Of a DNA stretch of 64,000 nt, positions 48,201-61,000 are shown one piece after another (position 1 is the stretch's first letter; each line of letters begins with the position of its first letter). The notes under the pieces are model-generated. The model was not told the DNA's origin. It made no database searches and saw only the letters and a program-made list of their open reading frames with translations. Origin of the DNA: Cephalotus follicularis (Eukaryota; Streptophyta; Magnoliopsida; Oxalidales; Cephalotaceae). The position numbers and the translations under genes are program-made. The stretch spans positions 140,044 to 204,043 of the forward strand of contig BDDD01000170.1 in assembly GCA_001972305.1 (NCBI GenBank). Reading direction: 5' to 3'.

Positions 48201-49153
48201 ATGTTGGTTTTCTTGTAATATCTCTTCATCGGAACTTCAGAATAAATCGGTCCAAGAACTAAAAGTGCTCCAAATAATTTTATGAACAAAATGAGCCCAA
48301 TATTCAATATCTTCTGAGCCTTAAATTTTGACTTTTCTCGCTTAAGTGGGTGCACTCTTTAACCGCGTTTTGACTTTAACCCACTTTAACTCAAAAAATA
48401 GCGTTTTAGCTTCATTTTCTCTTATTCCTCAATAATAAGCATAATACCTGAAAATCAAATAAAAACAACCACAGTAGTCTATTCCAAGCATAAAAATATA
48501 ACAAATAGATCATTAAAAATAACACATTTTTATGCTGAACAAAATATCAGAAAGGAAGTATGTTATGCTATGAAGTTTTGTGTCTAATGTCATGCGTTAA
48601 TGTTTTCCGCTGTATAATGTTTTATGACAGAGGATGTATAGATGTTAATGTATTGAAATGAATGCTATAGTTTATGATGTTTTCAAGTAAGATGATGATG
48701 TCAAAAGTTTTAGAACATACTTGAGAGTATGAGAAGTTAATGGTAAAGGTGATCAATGAATATGAATGTTTTATGATGTAATAAGTTTATGTTTTACGCT
48801 GTATAATGTTATATGCTAAGCGATGTACAAATGCAAAGCTAATAGTAACGATCAAGATAATGAGAATATGATAGTTTGAAATTGGTGTTCAAAGTTATAA
48901 GTATATTTTGATCCTGTGAAACTATGGAATATGATGAGATGTTTCCCTTGTGAAATGATGATATGTTTTAAATATAAGATAAGATTAACTGTTAATTAAA
49001 TGACTTGGTGGATAGTTTAAAATTATGAGAATTAATGGTATATGTTAGCATTAGGCAAGGATGCTAAAAGATTTAATGGTTCACCCCACGTAACGCAACC
49101 GATCCTCGAAGTTCGTTTTGAGCAATTAGCGGACTCAGTTCAAGGGCGATACA
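45246..49153 (+). repeat. Degraded LTR G, related to the LTR of gypsy B, with an insertion
   Basis: Plus-strand LTR-like sequence homologous to the reverse complement of 6018-8209. Shared stretches include catatcttgctcg (45659), the tandem ~187-bp unit around 45708 and 45896, the ggggcattgtgcactcc region (reverse complement at 6620), and the cgtaacgcaaccgatcctcg end at 49089. It ends ..gatACA at 49153. No internal gypsy sequence adjoins it and no target duplication is visible, so it is a solo or truncated LTR. About 1.55 kb of unrelated DNA interrupts it. Fossil. Confidence 0.82.
46985..48555. other. Unclassified insertion within LTR G
   Basis: Sequence starting near ttatagtcgcaagtgcacgg and ending near tttttatgctgaac has no counterpart in LTR B, whereas sequence on both sides does. 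It contains two to three short direct repeats around acgtatgagtag / catgctaggtctata (47358-47470). Overlapping minus-strand frames at 47776-48173 show no domain. The ends are approximate. It may be a solo LTR of another family. Confidence 0.6.
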
Positions 49154-50711
49154 GTTTGACTGAATGAAGGCTTAAATTGACTTTCTAGACACCAAACATG
49201 AGTCCTTTGGCCTCTAGTCGGCGAAATCACTTACATGTGCCATGGTTTAAGTGTTTGACTTAACAAAGGCACATATTACCTTCCTAAGTGCAAAACATAA
49301 GGACTTTGGCTCCTGGAATGCCAAATGACCTTTATATGTGCCAAAGGTGAAGTGTTTGAGTTAAGAAATTGTCAAATTTCCATCCTAAGAGCCAAACATG
49401 AGGCACTTGGCTTCTGGGAGGTCAAACACCATTCTTATATTCCTTGGTAAAGAGTTTGGCTTAAGAAATGCTTAAATTGCTTTCCTAAGTGCAAAAAATT
49501 AGGCCATGGCTTCCAGAAGGCTAAATGACCTTCTTGTGCTCCAAGGGTGAAGTGTTTGACTGAATGAAGGTTTAAATTGACTTGCTAGACACCAAAGATG
49601 AGTCATTTGGTCTGTAGCAGGCCAAATCACTTATATGTGCCACGGTTTAAGTGTTTGACTTAACGCGGACACATATTTCCTTCCTGAATGCAAAACATAA
49701 GGACCTTGGCTCCTGGAAGGCAAATGACCTTCATATGTTCAGAGGATGAAGTTTTTGACCTAAGGAATGGTCAAATTGCCTTCCTAAGTTCCAAACATGA
49801 GGCTCTTGGCTTCCAGGAGGGAAAATGCCTTTCTATATATGCCTTGGTAAAGAGTTTGATGGATAGTTGAAAATTATGTGAATTAATGGTATATGTTAGC
49901 ATTAGGCAAGGATGCTAAAAGTTGTAATGGTTCACCCCACGTAACGCAACCGATCCTCGAAGTTTGCTTTGAGCAATTAGCGGACTCAGTTCGGGGGCGT
50001 TACAATTTGACTAAATGAAGGCTTAAATTGACTTTCGAGACACCAAATAAGAGTCCTTTCGCCTATGGTCGACAAAATCACTTACATGTGCCACGGTTTA
50101 AGTGTTTGACCTAACGAAGGCACATATTACCTTTCTAAGTGCAAAACATAAGGACTTTGGTTCCTGGAATGCCAAATGACCTTCATATGTGCCAAAGGTG
50201 AAGTGTTTGAGTTAAGGAATTATCAAATTGCCATCCTAAGAGCTAAACATGAGGCACTTGGCTTCTGGGACGTGAAATGCCCTTCTTATATTCCTTGGTA
50301 TACACTTTGGCTTAAGAAATGCTTAAACTGCGTTCCTAAGTGCAAAAAATTATGTCATGGCTTCCAGAAGGCTAAATGGCCTTCTTGTGCACCAAGGGTG
50401 AAGTGTTTCACTGAATGAAGGCTTAAATTGACTTTCTAGACACCAAAGATGAGTCATTTGGTCTCTAGCAGGCCAAATCACTCATATGTGTCACGGTTTA
50501 AGTGTTTGGCTTAACGTAGGCACATATTTCCTTACTAAGTACAAAACATAAGGACCTTGGCTCTTGGAAGGCCGATTGACATTCATATATGCCAAAAGTG
50601 AAGTTTTTGAGTTAAGGAATGGTCAAATTGGCATCCTAAGTGCCAAACATGAGTCTCTTGGCTTCCGGGAGGCCAAATGCCCTTCTTATGTGCCTTGGTA
50701 AAGAGTTTGAC
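49010..50711. repeat. 851-bp tandem duplication spanning the LTR G end and satellite
   Basis: Two copies, 49010-49860 and 49861-50711. Each begins with the last ~144 bp of LTR G (ggatagtt ... ggcgttaca or gcgatacag) and continues with about 707 bp of satellite. Unique wording matches between copies, for example gccaaacatgaggcacttgg / gctaaacatgaggcacttgg at 49390 and 50241. Both copies end in aagagtttga. Confidence 0.92.
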
Positions 50712-51672
50712 TGAAGAAATGCTTAAATTACCTTCCTAAGTGCCAAAAATGAGGCCATGGCTTCTAGAAGGCGAAATGACTTTCTTATGTGCCAAGGGGG
50801 AAGTGTTTGACTGAATGAAGGTTTAAATTGACTTTCTAGCCAACAAAGATGAGTCCTTGGGTCTCTAGTAGGCCAAATCACTTATATGTACCACGGTTAA
50901 AGTGTTTGACATAACGAAGGTACATATTTCCTTCGTAAGTGCAAAAGATAAGGACCTTGGTTCTTGGAAGGCCAAGTGACTTTCATATGTGCCGAGGGTG
51001 AAGTGTTTGAGCTAAGGAATAGTTAAATTCCCAACCTAAGCGCCAAACATGAAGCTCTTGGCTTCTGGGGGGGGCAAATGCCTTTCTTATGTGCCTTGGT
51101 AAAGAGTTTGACTTAAGAAATTCTTAAATTGCCTTCCTAAGTGCCGAAAATGAGGCCATGGCTTCCAGAAAGCTAAATGACCTTCTTGTTTGCCAAGGGT
51201 GAAGTGTTTGAATGAAAGAAGGCTAAAATTGAATTTCTAGACACCAAAGATGAGTCCTTTGGTCTCTAGCAGGAAAAATCACTTATATGTGCCACAGTTT
51301 AAGTGTTTGGCTTAACGAAGGCACCTATTTCCTTTCTAAGAGCAAAACATTAGGACCTTGGCTCCTAGAAGGCCAAATGACTTTCATATGTGCCAAGGGT
51401 GAAGTGTTTGAGTTAAGTAATGGTCAAATTTCCGTCATATGTGCAAAACGAAAGGACCTTGTCTCTTTGAAGGCCAAATGACTTTCATATGTGTCAAGGG
51501 TGAAGTGTTTCAGTTTAGGAATGGTCAAATTTCTATCAAAAGTAATAAACATGAGGCTGTTGGCTTCCGAGAGGCGAAATGCCCTTGTTATGTGTCTTTC
51601 TAAGGAGTTTGACTTATGAAATGCTTAAATTGCCTTCCTAAGTGACAAAAACTGGGTCAAGGCTTCCAGAAG
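49154..51672. repeat. Satellite array, middle block
   Basis: Same ~100/400-bp satellite, interrupted at 49861-50004 by the duplicated LTR end. It runs up to the target site agaag (51668-51672) of element H. No genes. Confidence 0.93.
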
Positions 51673-52903
51673 TGATGCATTTGCAAGTCCAAGCCTTAGT
51701 CCAACATGCTGAACAATCTCAATTTACCTCTAAATTATACATGATAGGACAAATCCTTTTTGGGCCTAAGGGTAGCTTATTATTCTCTTTGTTTACACAC
51801 TATTTAAGTACAAGTTCTCTCTCTTTCAAGGCTAGGCCGAATTCAGTAGCTTTGGACTCAAGGGATTGTTATTTTATGTCCAATGGGTGTTCCATGCTTA
51901 CTTGGGTCAAGCCCAATTGTGATCCACCACTCTAAATTTGGCCAAAACCCAAAACCCATTATATTAGGCTTGTTTTAATGATATTTTGACTAAATTAAAG
52001 GGGGAGGCCGAAATTTAGTGATACACATTCTAGAAACCTGATTTTTTGAGAGTTTAGAACATTAATGGTGCATGGGAGCTTGCAACTTTGACCCTATTAA
52101 TGTTGGATGTCTACATTCATTATGTTTGGCTATGAAGAATCTTTCTTAGTCACTTTGCATGGATGAGTGTTTCAAGACTTGGAATCTTATTCCAAGGTGT
52201 CTGGAGGATTGTTCTAATGATCCTAGAAGAGTGTTTCAAGACATTGAAGATTGATTCAAGGCATGGGAATTTGTTTCAAGACATTGAGTTCATATTTCTA
52301 TATTAGTCAAAGACCTTTGAGTTTTGTCATGAGTGTTTTGGGTTTTATTCTTGTAATTTCATTTAAACTTGCACATTTCATGATGTATTGAAGTAATAAA
52401 TCTGGTTGTAACCTTTGAATATACTAGGGGAGACGAAATTATCATAAAATGTAAGCCTTTTGGTTGTTTAGAAGGTTCCATCCATGGGGCCTATATAAAC
52501 CCCCTTGTAAACCATTGAAAAAGTTAGATTCCTTTGAATAAAAGCTGAATTGAGTGTTTACTCATTTTATTGTGTCATTTACTCCTTTATCCAAGAATTG
52601 ATAAAGCTTGGTGGTGGTGATACCTTATTCAAGTTGGTGGTGCGTCCTTTATGCTTGGATAGGTATTTTGATCTTCTAATCTTATTCTTCTTCTACATTT
52701 CTTCACTAAAACAACAACTTAAACCTTCAAAGAACCCAAACCCGAATCTTTGTTCCTTCCACTTCCTAAAGACCCTTTTTAAACCCGAATCAGTCCTAAA
52801 CATCTTCCCAATCGAACGCCTACTATCCCTGAACTTGAATCAACCTTAAACACTATCCCTAAAGTCAATAGCTCACTTAAAAGGCCCATACACACCCGTG
52901 TCA
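51673..52903 (+). repeat. 5' LTR of element H
   Basis: 1231 bp from TGATGCATTTGC to CCCGTGTCA. Inside it are a TATA box at 52492-52499 and an aataaa signal near 52538, so the promoter and R region sit close to the 3' end of the LTR. Confidence 0.9.
52492..52499 (+). promoter_or_regulatory. TATA box in the 5' LTR of element H
   Basis: TATATAAA in the context gggcctatataaaccccc. The identical motif is at 54598-54605 in the other LTR. Its position, about 400 bp from the LTR end, fits an LTR promoter. No test of activity is possible from sequence. Confidence 0.7.
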
Positions 52904-53146
52904 AAAGTGTATCAGAGAAAGGAAGCTCTTTGTTCTATCAAGTGCTTGGAGATAAGCAATCATAGCTTAGATTTGGAAGTGAGCTCATTGTTAAACCTCT
53001 CATAATCACATCCTTCAATTAAAAAAAAAATTAGAACCATGTCATATAGTTCAGGTTCATATTATCCATCATCCTACCGTACAAGCTCTTCTTGGGAAGA
53101 TACCGCTACAATCATAAAAGAATAGTGGAAAGCACTAAGCAATCAA

Positions 53147-53557
53147 TTGGATGTAGGTTTTCTATTTATGTCACAACAAATCAAAAACTTGACGGAGAAC
53201 CAAATAAGTGGATCTAGAAATTTTGTGGAGAAATGTTTCAAGTGTCAAGGTTATAGACACTCACTATATGAATGTCCTATTCAAAAGTTAATTACTTGTA
53301 AAGACATTGAAGAGATAAAGGTTGCCTCTATAGAAGACTCTCTTCAAGCCCTTCTAGACAAAGTTCTTGCGAAATATAGTTCTCGTGATGAAGATATCCT
53401 TATTGCTGATCCTATAGAAGGAGAGTTCTTAGAGTTGCCTCCAATTTTGGCTATTGATGATCAAGATGAAAGTCTTGATGATCAAGAAGAAGAGACTTGT
53501 GAGAAGTTTAATGAAAATGTTAAAAGGCCTGATGAAAGCATTATAGAAATTTCATGA
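53147..53557 (+). pseudogene. Gag-like frame of element H
   Basis: A 136-codon open frame in the interior of H. Residues around 29-43 hold one CCHC zinc knuckle, CFKCQGYRHSLYEC (CX2CX4HX4C), a nucleic-acid-binding motif typical of retrotransposon gag. The rest is acidic (for example DDQDESLDDQEEETCEKF) and has no protease or polymerase motif. A gag core domain before the knuckle is not recognisable. I treat it as a reduced remnant. Confidence 0.7.
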
Positions 53558-53785
53558 AACTCGATGAATTTCTTGTCCACACAACCACAACTGGTTGAGT
53601 TTGTTATTCCAGAAAAGTTCAATCAATCACATGAACATGACTTTTGTTAAAGGTGTTGCTGACTCAATTCAAGACTTCAAAGTTGTCTTGCATGTTAAGC
53701 ACAAAGTTGGTGTTCCCAAGCAATGCATGTTTACTACTTCAAATTTACAAAACTCGAGGTTGAGTTTTCTCCAACATAGGGAGTT

Positions 53786-55009
53786 TGATGCATTTGCAAG
53801 TCCAAGCCTTACTCCAACATGCTGAACAATCTCAATTTACCTCTAAATTACACATGACAGGCCAAATCCTTTTTGGGCCTAAGGGTAGCTATTTATTCTC
53901 TTTGTTTACACACTATTTAAGTACAAGTTCTCTTTGTTTCAAGGTTAGGCCGAATTCACTAGCTTTGGACTCAAGGGATTGTTGTTTTATATCCAATAGG
54001 TGTTCCATGCTTACTTGGGTCAAGCCCAATTGTGATCCACCACTCTAAATTCGGCCAAAACCCATTATATTAGGCTTGTTTTAATGCCATTTTAATGAAA
54101 TTAAAGGGGGAGGCCGAAATTTAGTGATACACATTCTAGAAACTTGATTTTTTGAGAGTTTAGAACATTAATGGTGCATGGGAGCTTGCAAGTTTGACCC
54201 TATTAATGTTGGATGTCTACATTCATTATATTTGACTATGAAGAGTCTTTCTTAATCACTTTCCATGGAGGAGTGTTTCAAAACTTGGAATCTTGTTCCA
54301 AGGTGCATGGAGGATTGTTCCAATGAGCTTAGAAGAGTGTTTCAAGACATTGAAGATGGATTCAAGGCATGGGAATTTGTTTCAAGACATTTAGTTCATA
54401 TTTCTATATTAGTCAAAGACCTTTGAGTTTCATCATGAGTCTTTTGGGTTTTATTCTTGTAATTACATTTAAACTTACACATTTCATGATGTATTGAAGT
54501 AATAAATCTGGTTGTAACCTTATAATATACTATGGGGGACGAATTTATCATAAAATTTAAGCCTTTTGGTTGTTTAGAAGGTTCCATCCATGGGGCCTAT
54601 ATAAACTCCCTTGTAAACCTTTGAAAAAGTTAGATTACTTTGAATAAAAGCTGAATTGAGTGTTTACTCATTTTATTGTGTCCTTTACTCCTTTATCCAA
54701 GAATTGATCAAGTTTGGTGGTGGTGATACCTTATTCAAGTTGGTGGGGAGTCCTTTCTGCTTGGATAGGTATTTTGATCTTCTAATCTTATTCTTCTTCT
54801 ACAATTCTTTACTAAAACAGCAACTTAAACCTTTAAAGGACCCAAACCTGAATCTTTGTTCCTTCCAGTTCCTAAAGACCCTTTTTGAACCCAAATAAGT
54901 CCTAAATACTTTCAAAATCAAACCCCCAGTATCCCTGAACTTGAATCTACCTTAAACACTATCCCTAAAGTTAATAGCTCACTTAAAAGGCCCATACACA
55001 CCCGCATCA
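53786..55009 (+). repeat. 3' LTR of element H
   Basis: 1224 bp, starting TGATGCATTTGC and ending CCCGCATCA next to the agaag target copy. It has the same TATA box (54598) and aataaa signal (near 54646) as the 5' LTR. Confidence 0.9.
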
Positions 55010-58000
55010 AGAAGGCTAAATGACCTTTTTATGTGCCAATGGTGAAGTGTTTCACTGAATGAAGGCTTAAATTGACTTTCTAGACAGAAAACATGAGTCC
55101 TTCGACCTCTAGTCAACGAAATCACTTATATGTACCACGATTTAAGTGTTTGACTTAACGAAGGCACATATTACATTCCTAAGTGCAAAACATGAGGACC
55201 TTGGCTCCAGGAAGGACAAATGAACTTCATATGCGCCAAGGGTGAAGTGTTTGAGTTAGGGAATGGTCAAATTGCCATCCTAAGTGCCAAACATGAGGAT
55301 CTTGGCTTTCGGGAGTTCAAATTCCCTTCTTATTTGCCTCGGTGAAGAGTTTGACTTAAGAAATGCTTAAATTGCCTTCCTAAGTGCAAAAAATCAGGAC
55401 ATTGCTTCTAGAAGCCTAAGTAACCTTCTTATGTGCCAATGATGAACTGTTTGACTGAATGAAAGCTTAAATTGACTTTCTAGACACCAGACATGAGTCC
55501 TTTGGCCTCTGGTCAATGAAATAACTTATATGTGCCACGTTTTAAGTGTTTGACTTAACGAAGGCACATATTACCTTCCTAATTGCAAAACATAAGGACC
55601 TTGGCTCCTGGAATGCCAAATGACCTTCATATGTACCAACGATGAAGTGTGTGAGTTAAGGAATGGTCAAATTGCCATCCTAAATGCCAAACATGAGGAT
55701 CTTGGCTTTCGGGAGGTCAAATACCCTTCTTATATTCCTTGGTAAAGAGTTTCGCTTAAGAAATGCTTAAATTACGTTCCTAAGTGCAAAAAATTAGGCC
55801 ATGGCTTCCAGAAGGCTAAATGACCTTCTTGTGCGCAAGGGTGAAGTGTTTGACTAAATGAAGGCTTAAATTTACTTTCTAGACACCAAAGATGAGTCAT
55901 TTGGTCACTACAAGTCAAAATCACTTATATATGCCACGATTTAAGTGTTTGATTTAACGTAAGCACATATTTCCTTCCTAAGTGAAAAACATAAGGACCT
56001 TGGCTCCTGAAAGGCAAATGACCTTCATATGTTCCAAGGGTGAAGTTTTTGAGTTAAGGAATGGTCAAATTGCCAACCTAAGTGCCAAACATTAGGCATT
56101 TGCCTTCCGGGAGGCCAAATTCCCTTCTTATGTGCCTTGGTAAAGAGTTTGACTGAAGAAATGCTTAAATTCCCTTCCTAAGTGCCAAAAATGAGGCCAT
56201 GGTTTCCAGAAGGCTAAACGACCTTCTTATGTTACAAGGGTGAAGTGTTTGACTGAATAAATGGTTAAATTGACTTTCTATACAACCAAGATGAGTCCTT
56301 TGCTCTCTAGTAGGCCAAATCACTTATATGTTCCACGATTTAAGTGTTTGACTTAACGAAGGCACATATTTCCTTCCTAAGTGCAAAACATAAGGACCTA
56401 GGTTCTTCGAAGGCCAAGTGACTTTCATATGTGCCAACGGTGAAGTGTTTGAGCTAAGGAATAGTCAATTTACCAACCTAAGTGCCAAACATGAAGCTCT
56501 AGGCTTCAAGGAGGAAAAATGCCTTTCTTATGTTCCTTGGTAAAGAGTTTGTCTGAAGAAATTCTTAAATTACCTTCCTAAGTGCGAAAAATGAGGCCAT
56601 GGCTTCCAGAAAGCTAAATGACCTTCTTGTGTGCCAAGGGTGAAGTGTTTGACTGAATGAAGCCTTAAATTGACTTTCTAAACACCAAAGACAAGTCCTT
56701 TGGTCTCTAGAAGGCTAAATCACTTATATGTGCAACGGTTTAAGTGTTTGACTTAACGAAGGCACCTATTTCCTTCCTAAGAGCAAAACATTAGGACCTT
56801 GGCTCCTGGAAGGCCAAATGACTTTCATATGTGCCAAGGGTGAAGTGTTTGAGTTAAGGAATGGTCAAATTTCCATCCTAACTGCAAAACATAAGGACCG
56901 TGGCTCCTTGAAGGCCAAATGACTATCATATGTGTCAAGGGTGAAGTGTTTCGGTTTATGAATGGTCAAATTTCCATCAAAGTGCTAAACATGAGGCTCT
57001 CGGCTTTCGGAAGCCGAATGCCATTCTTATGTGCCTTTCTATGGAGTTTGACTTAAGAAATGCTTAAATTGCCTTCCTAAGTTCCAAAAACAGGATCATG
57101 GGTTTAAGAAGGCTAAATGACCTTCTTATGTGCCCATGGTGAAGTGTTTGACTGAATGAAGGCTAAAATTGACTTTCTAGACACCAAACATGAGTCCTTT
57201 GACCTGCAGTCACCGAAATCACTTATATGTGCCACAATTTAAGCATCGAAGGCACATATTACCTTACTAAGTGCAAAACATAAGGACCTTGGCTCCAGGA
57301 AGGACAAATGACCTTCATATGTGCCAAGGGTGAAGTGTTTGAGTTAAGGAATGGTAAAATGGCCATCTTAAGTTCCAAACATGAGGCTCTTGGCTTCCGT
57401 GAGGTCAAATTTCCTTCTTATTTGCCTTCGTAAAGAGTTTTACTGAAGAAATGCTTAAATTGCCTTCCTAAGTGTAAAAAATGAGGACATGGCTTCTAGA
57501 AGGCTAAAAACCTTCTTTTGTGCCAAGGGTGAACTGGTTGACTGAATGAAAGCTTAAATTAACTTTCTAGACACCAAACATGAGTCCTTTGGTCTTTGGT
57601 CGTTGAAATCACTTATATGTGCCACGGTTTAAGTGTTTGACTTAACGAAGGCACATATTACCTTCTTCAGTGCAATACATAAGCACCTAGGCTCCTGGAA
57701 TGCCAAATGACCATCATATGTGCCAACGGTAAAGTGTGTGACTTAAGGAATGGTTAAATTGCCATCCTAAGTGCCAAACACGAGGCTCCTGGCTTTCAGG
57801 AGGTCAAATGCTCTTCTTATATACCTTGGTAAAGAGTTTGGCTTAAGAAATGCTTAAATTGCATACCCAAGTGCAAAAAACTAGGCCATGGCTTCTAGAA
57901 GGCTAAATGACCTTCTCTTGCGAAAGCGTGAAGTGTTTGACTAAATGAATGCTTAAATTGACTTTCTAGACACCAAAGAGGAGTCATTTGGTCACTGGCA

Positions 58001-61000
58001 GTCCAAAGCACTTATACGTGCCACGGTTTAAGTGTTTGATTTAACGCATGCACATATTTCCTTCCTAAGTGCAAAACATAAGGACCTTGGCTCCTAGGAG
58101 GCAAATGACCTTCATATGTTCCGAGGGTGAAGTTTTTGAGTCGAAGAATGGTTAAATTGCCATCCTAAGTGCCAAACATGAGGCTCTTGGCTTCCGAGAG
58201 ACCAAATACCCTTCTTATGTGCATTGGTAAAGAGTTTGACTGAGGAAATGTTTAAATTCCCTTCCTAAGTGCCAAAAATCAGGCCATGGCTTCCAGAAGG
58301 CCAAACGGCCTTCTTATGTTCCAAGGGTGAAGTGTTTGCCTCAATGAAGGCTTCAATTGACTTTCTACCCAACAAACATGAGTCCTTTGGTTTCTAGCAG
58401 GCCAAATCACTTGTATTTGCCAAGGTTTAAGTGTTTGACTTAACGAAGGCACATATTTCCTTCCTAAGTGCAAAACATAAGGACCTTGGTTCTTGGAAGG
58501 CCAAGTGACTTTCATGTGTGCCAAGGGTGATGTGTTTGAGCTAAGGAATAGTCAAATTGCCAACCTTAGTGCCAAATATGAAGGTCTAGGCTTCCGGGAC
58601 GGCAAATGCGTTTCTTATGTGCCTTGGTAAAGAGTTTGACTGAAGAAATTCTTAAATAACCTTCCTAAGAGCCAAAAATGAGGCAATGGCTTCCAGAAAG
58701 CTAAATGACCATCTTGTGTGCCAAGGGTGAAGTGTTTGACTGAATGAAGGCTTAAATTGAGTTTCTAGGCACCAAAGATGAGTCCTTTGGTCTCTAGCAG
58801 GCGAAATCACTTATATGTACCACGGTTTAAGTGTTTGACTTAACGAAGGCATCTATTTCCTTCCTAAGAGCAAAACATTAGGACCTTGGCTCCTTGAAGG
58901 CCAAATGACTTACATATGTACCAAGGGTGAAGTGTTTGAGTTAAGGAATGGTCAAATTGCCATCCTAAGTGAGAAACATAAGGACCTTGGCTCCTTGAAG
59001 GCCAAATTACTTTCATATTTATCAAGGGTGAAGTGTTTCAGTTTAGGAATAGTCAATTTTGCATCATAAGTGCTAAACATGAGGCTCTTTGCTTCCAGGA
59101 GGCCAAATACCCTTCTTATGTGCCTTTCTAAGGGGTTTGACTTAAGAAATACTTAAATTTCCTTCCTAAGTGCCAAAAATGAGGTCATGGCTTCCAGAAG
59201 GCTAATTGACCTTCTTATGTGCCAATTGTGAGGTGTCTAACTGAATGAAGGCTTAAATTGACTTTCTAGACACCAAACATGAGTCCTTCAACCTCTAGTC
59301 AACGAAATCACTTATATGTTCCACGGTTTAAGTGTTTGACTTAACGAAGGCACATATTACCTTCCTAAGTGCAAAATATAAGGACCTTGGCTCCGATAAG
59401 GACAAATGACCTTCATATGTGCCAAGGGTGAAGTGTTTGAGTTAAGGAATGGTCAAATTGCCATCCTAAGTGCCAAACATGAGGTTCCTGGCTTCCGGGA
59501 GGTCAAATTTCCTTCTTATTTACCTTGGTAAATAGTTTGACTTACCAAATGCTTAAATTACTTTCCTAATTGCAAAAAATGGGGACGTGGCTTCTAGAAG
59601 GCTAAATAACCTTCTTATGTGCCAAGGGTTAACTGTTTGACTGAATGAATGCTTAAATTGACTTTCTAGACACCAAACATGAGTCCTTTGGCCTATGGTC
59701 GATGAAATCACTTATATGTGCCACGGTTTAAGTGTTTGAATTTATGAAAACACATATTACCTTTCTAAGTACAAAACATAAGGACCTTGGCTCCTGGAAT
59801 GCCAAATGACCTTCATATGTGCCAACGGTGAATTATGTGAGTTAAAGAATGGTCAAATCGCCATCCTAAGTGCCAAACATGAGGCTCTTGGCTTCCGGGA
59901 GGTTAAATTTCTTCTTATTTTCCTTGGTAAGGCTTCTAGAAGGCTAAATAACCTTTTTTTGTGCCAAGGGTGAACTGTTTGTCTGAATGAAAGCTTAAAT
60001 TGCCTTTCTAGACACCAAACAGGAGTCCTTTGGCCTCTGGTCGATTAAATCACTTTAACGCAAGCACATATTTCCTTCCTAAGTGCAAAACATAAGGACT
60101 GTGGCTCCTGGTAGGCAAATGACCTTCATATGTACCAAGGGTGAAGTTTTTGAGTTAAGGAATGGTCAAATTGCCATCCTAAGTGCCAAAAATTAGGCTC
60201 ATGGATTCCGGGAGGCCAAAGGCCCTTCTTATGTGCCTTGGTAAAGAGTTTGACTGAAGAAATGCTTAAATTACCTTCCTAAGTGCCAAAAATGAGGCCA
60301 TGGTATCCAAAGGGCCAAACGACCTTCTTATGTGCTACGGGTGAAGTGTTTGACTGAATGAAGGCTTAAATTGACTTTCTAGACAACAAAGATGAGTCCT
60401 TTGGTATCTAGTAGGCCAAATCACTTATATGTGCCATGGTTTAAGTGTGTGACTTAACAAAGGCACCTATTTCCTTCCTAAGAGAAAAACATTAGGACCT
60501 TGGCTCCTGGAAGGCCAAATGACTTTCATATGTGCCAAGGGTGAAGTGTTTGAGTTAAGGAATGGTAAAATTGCATCCTAAGTGCGAAACGTAGGGAACT
60601 TGGCTCCTTGAAGGCCAAATGACTTTAATATGTGTCAAGGGGAAGTGTTTCAGTGTAGGAATGGTCAAATTTCCATCAAAAGTGCTAAACATGGGGCTCT
60701 TGACTTCCGGGAGGGCAAACGCCCTTCTTATGTGCCTTTCTAAGGCGTTTGACTTAAGAAATACTTAAATTGCCTTCCTAAGCGCCAAAAATGAGGTCCT
60801 GGCTTCCAGAAGGCTAAATGACCTTCTTATGTGCCAATAGTGAAGTGTTTGACTGAATGAAGGCTTAAATTGACTTTCTAGACACCAAACATGAGTCCTT
60901 CGACCTCTAGTCGGCGAAATCACTTAAATGTGCCACGGTTTAAGTGTTTGACTTAAAGAAGGCACAGATTATATTCCTAAGTGCAAAACATAAGGACCTT

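Larger units (their letters stand above)
51673..55009 (+). mobile_element. Element H: small non-autonomous LTR element with gag-like frame
   Basis: Two LTRs (51673-52903 and 53786-55009) around about 880 bp. It is flanked by the 5-bp duplication agaag (51668-51672 and 55010-55014) within satellite; removing it restores cttccagaaggctaaatgacc. A primer-site-like tgtatcagag is at 52908-52917. The only coding trace is a 136-codon frame with a zinc knuckle; no pol is present. This matches the known TR-GAG type of non-autonomous element. Structurally whole at its ends. LTRs differ by about 6 percent in the first ~215 bp compared by eye. Confidence 0.88.

Noticed and set aside
58279-58524. Recurring minus-strand frames of 60-81 codons in the satellite (for example 58279-58524, 61528-61722, 40921-41106)
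   Set aside because: They arise from the repeat itself. The ~100-bp monomer is not a multiple of three, frames end at different places in different units, and nothing suggests conserved coding.
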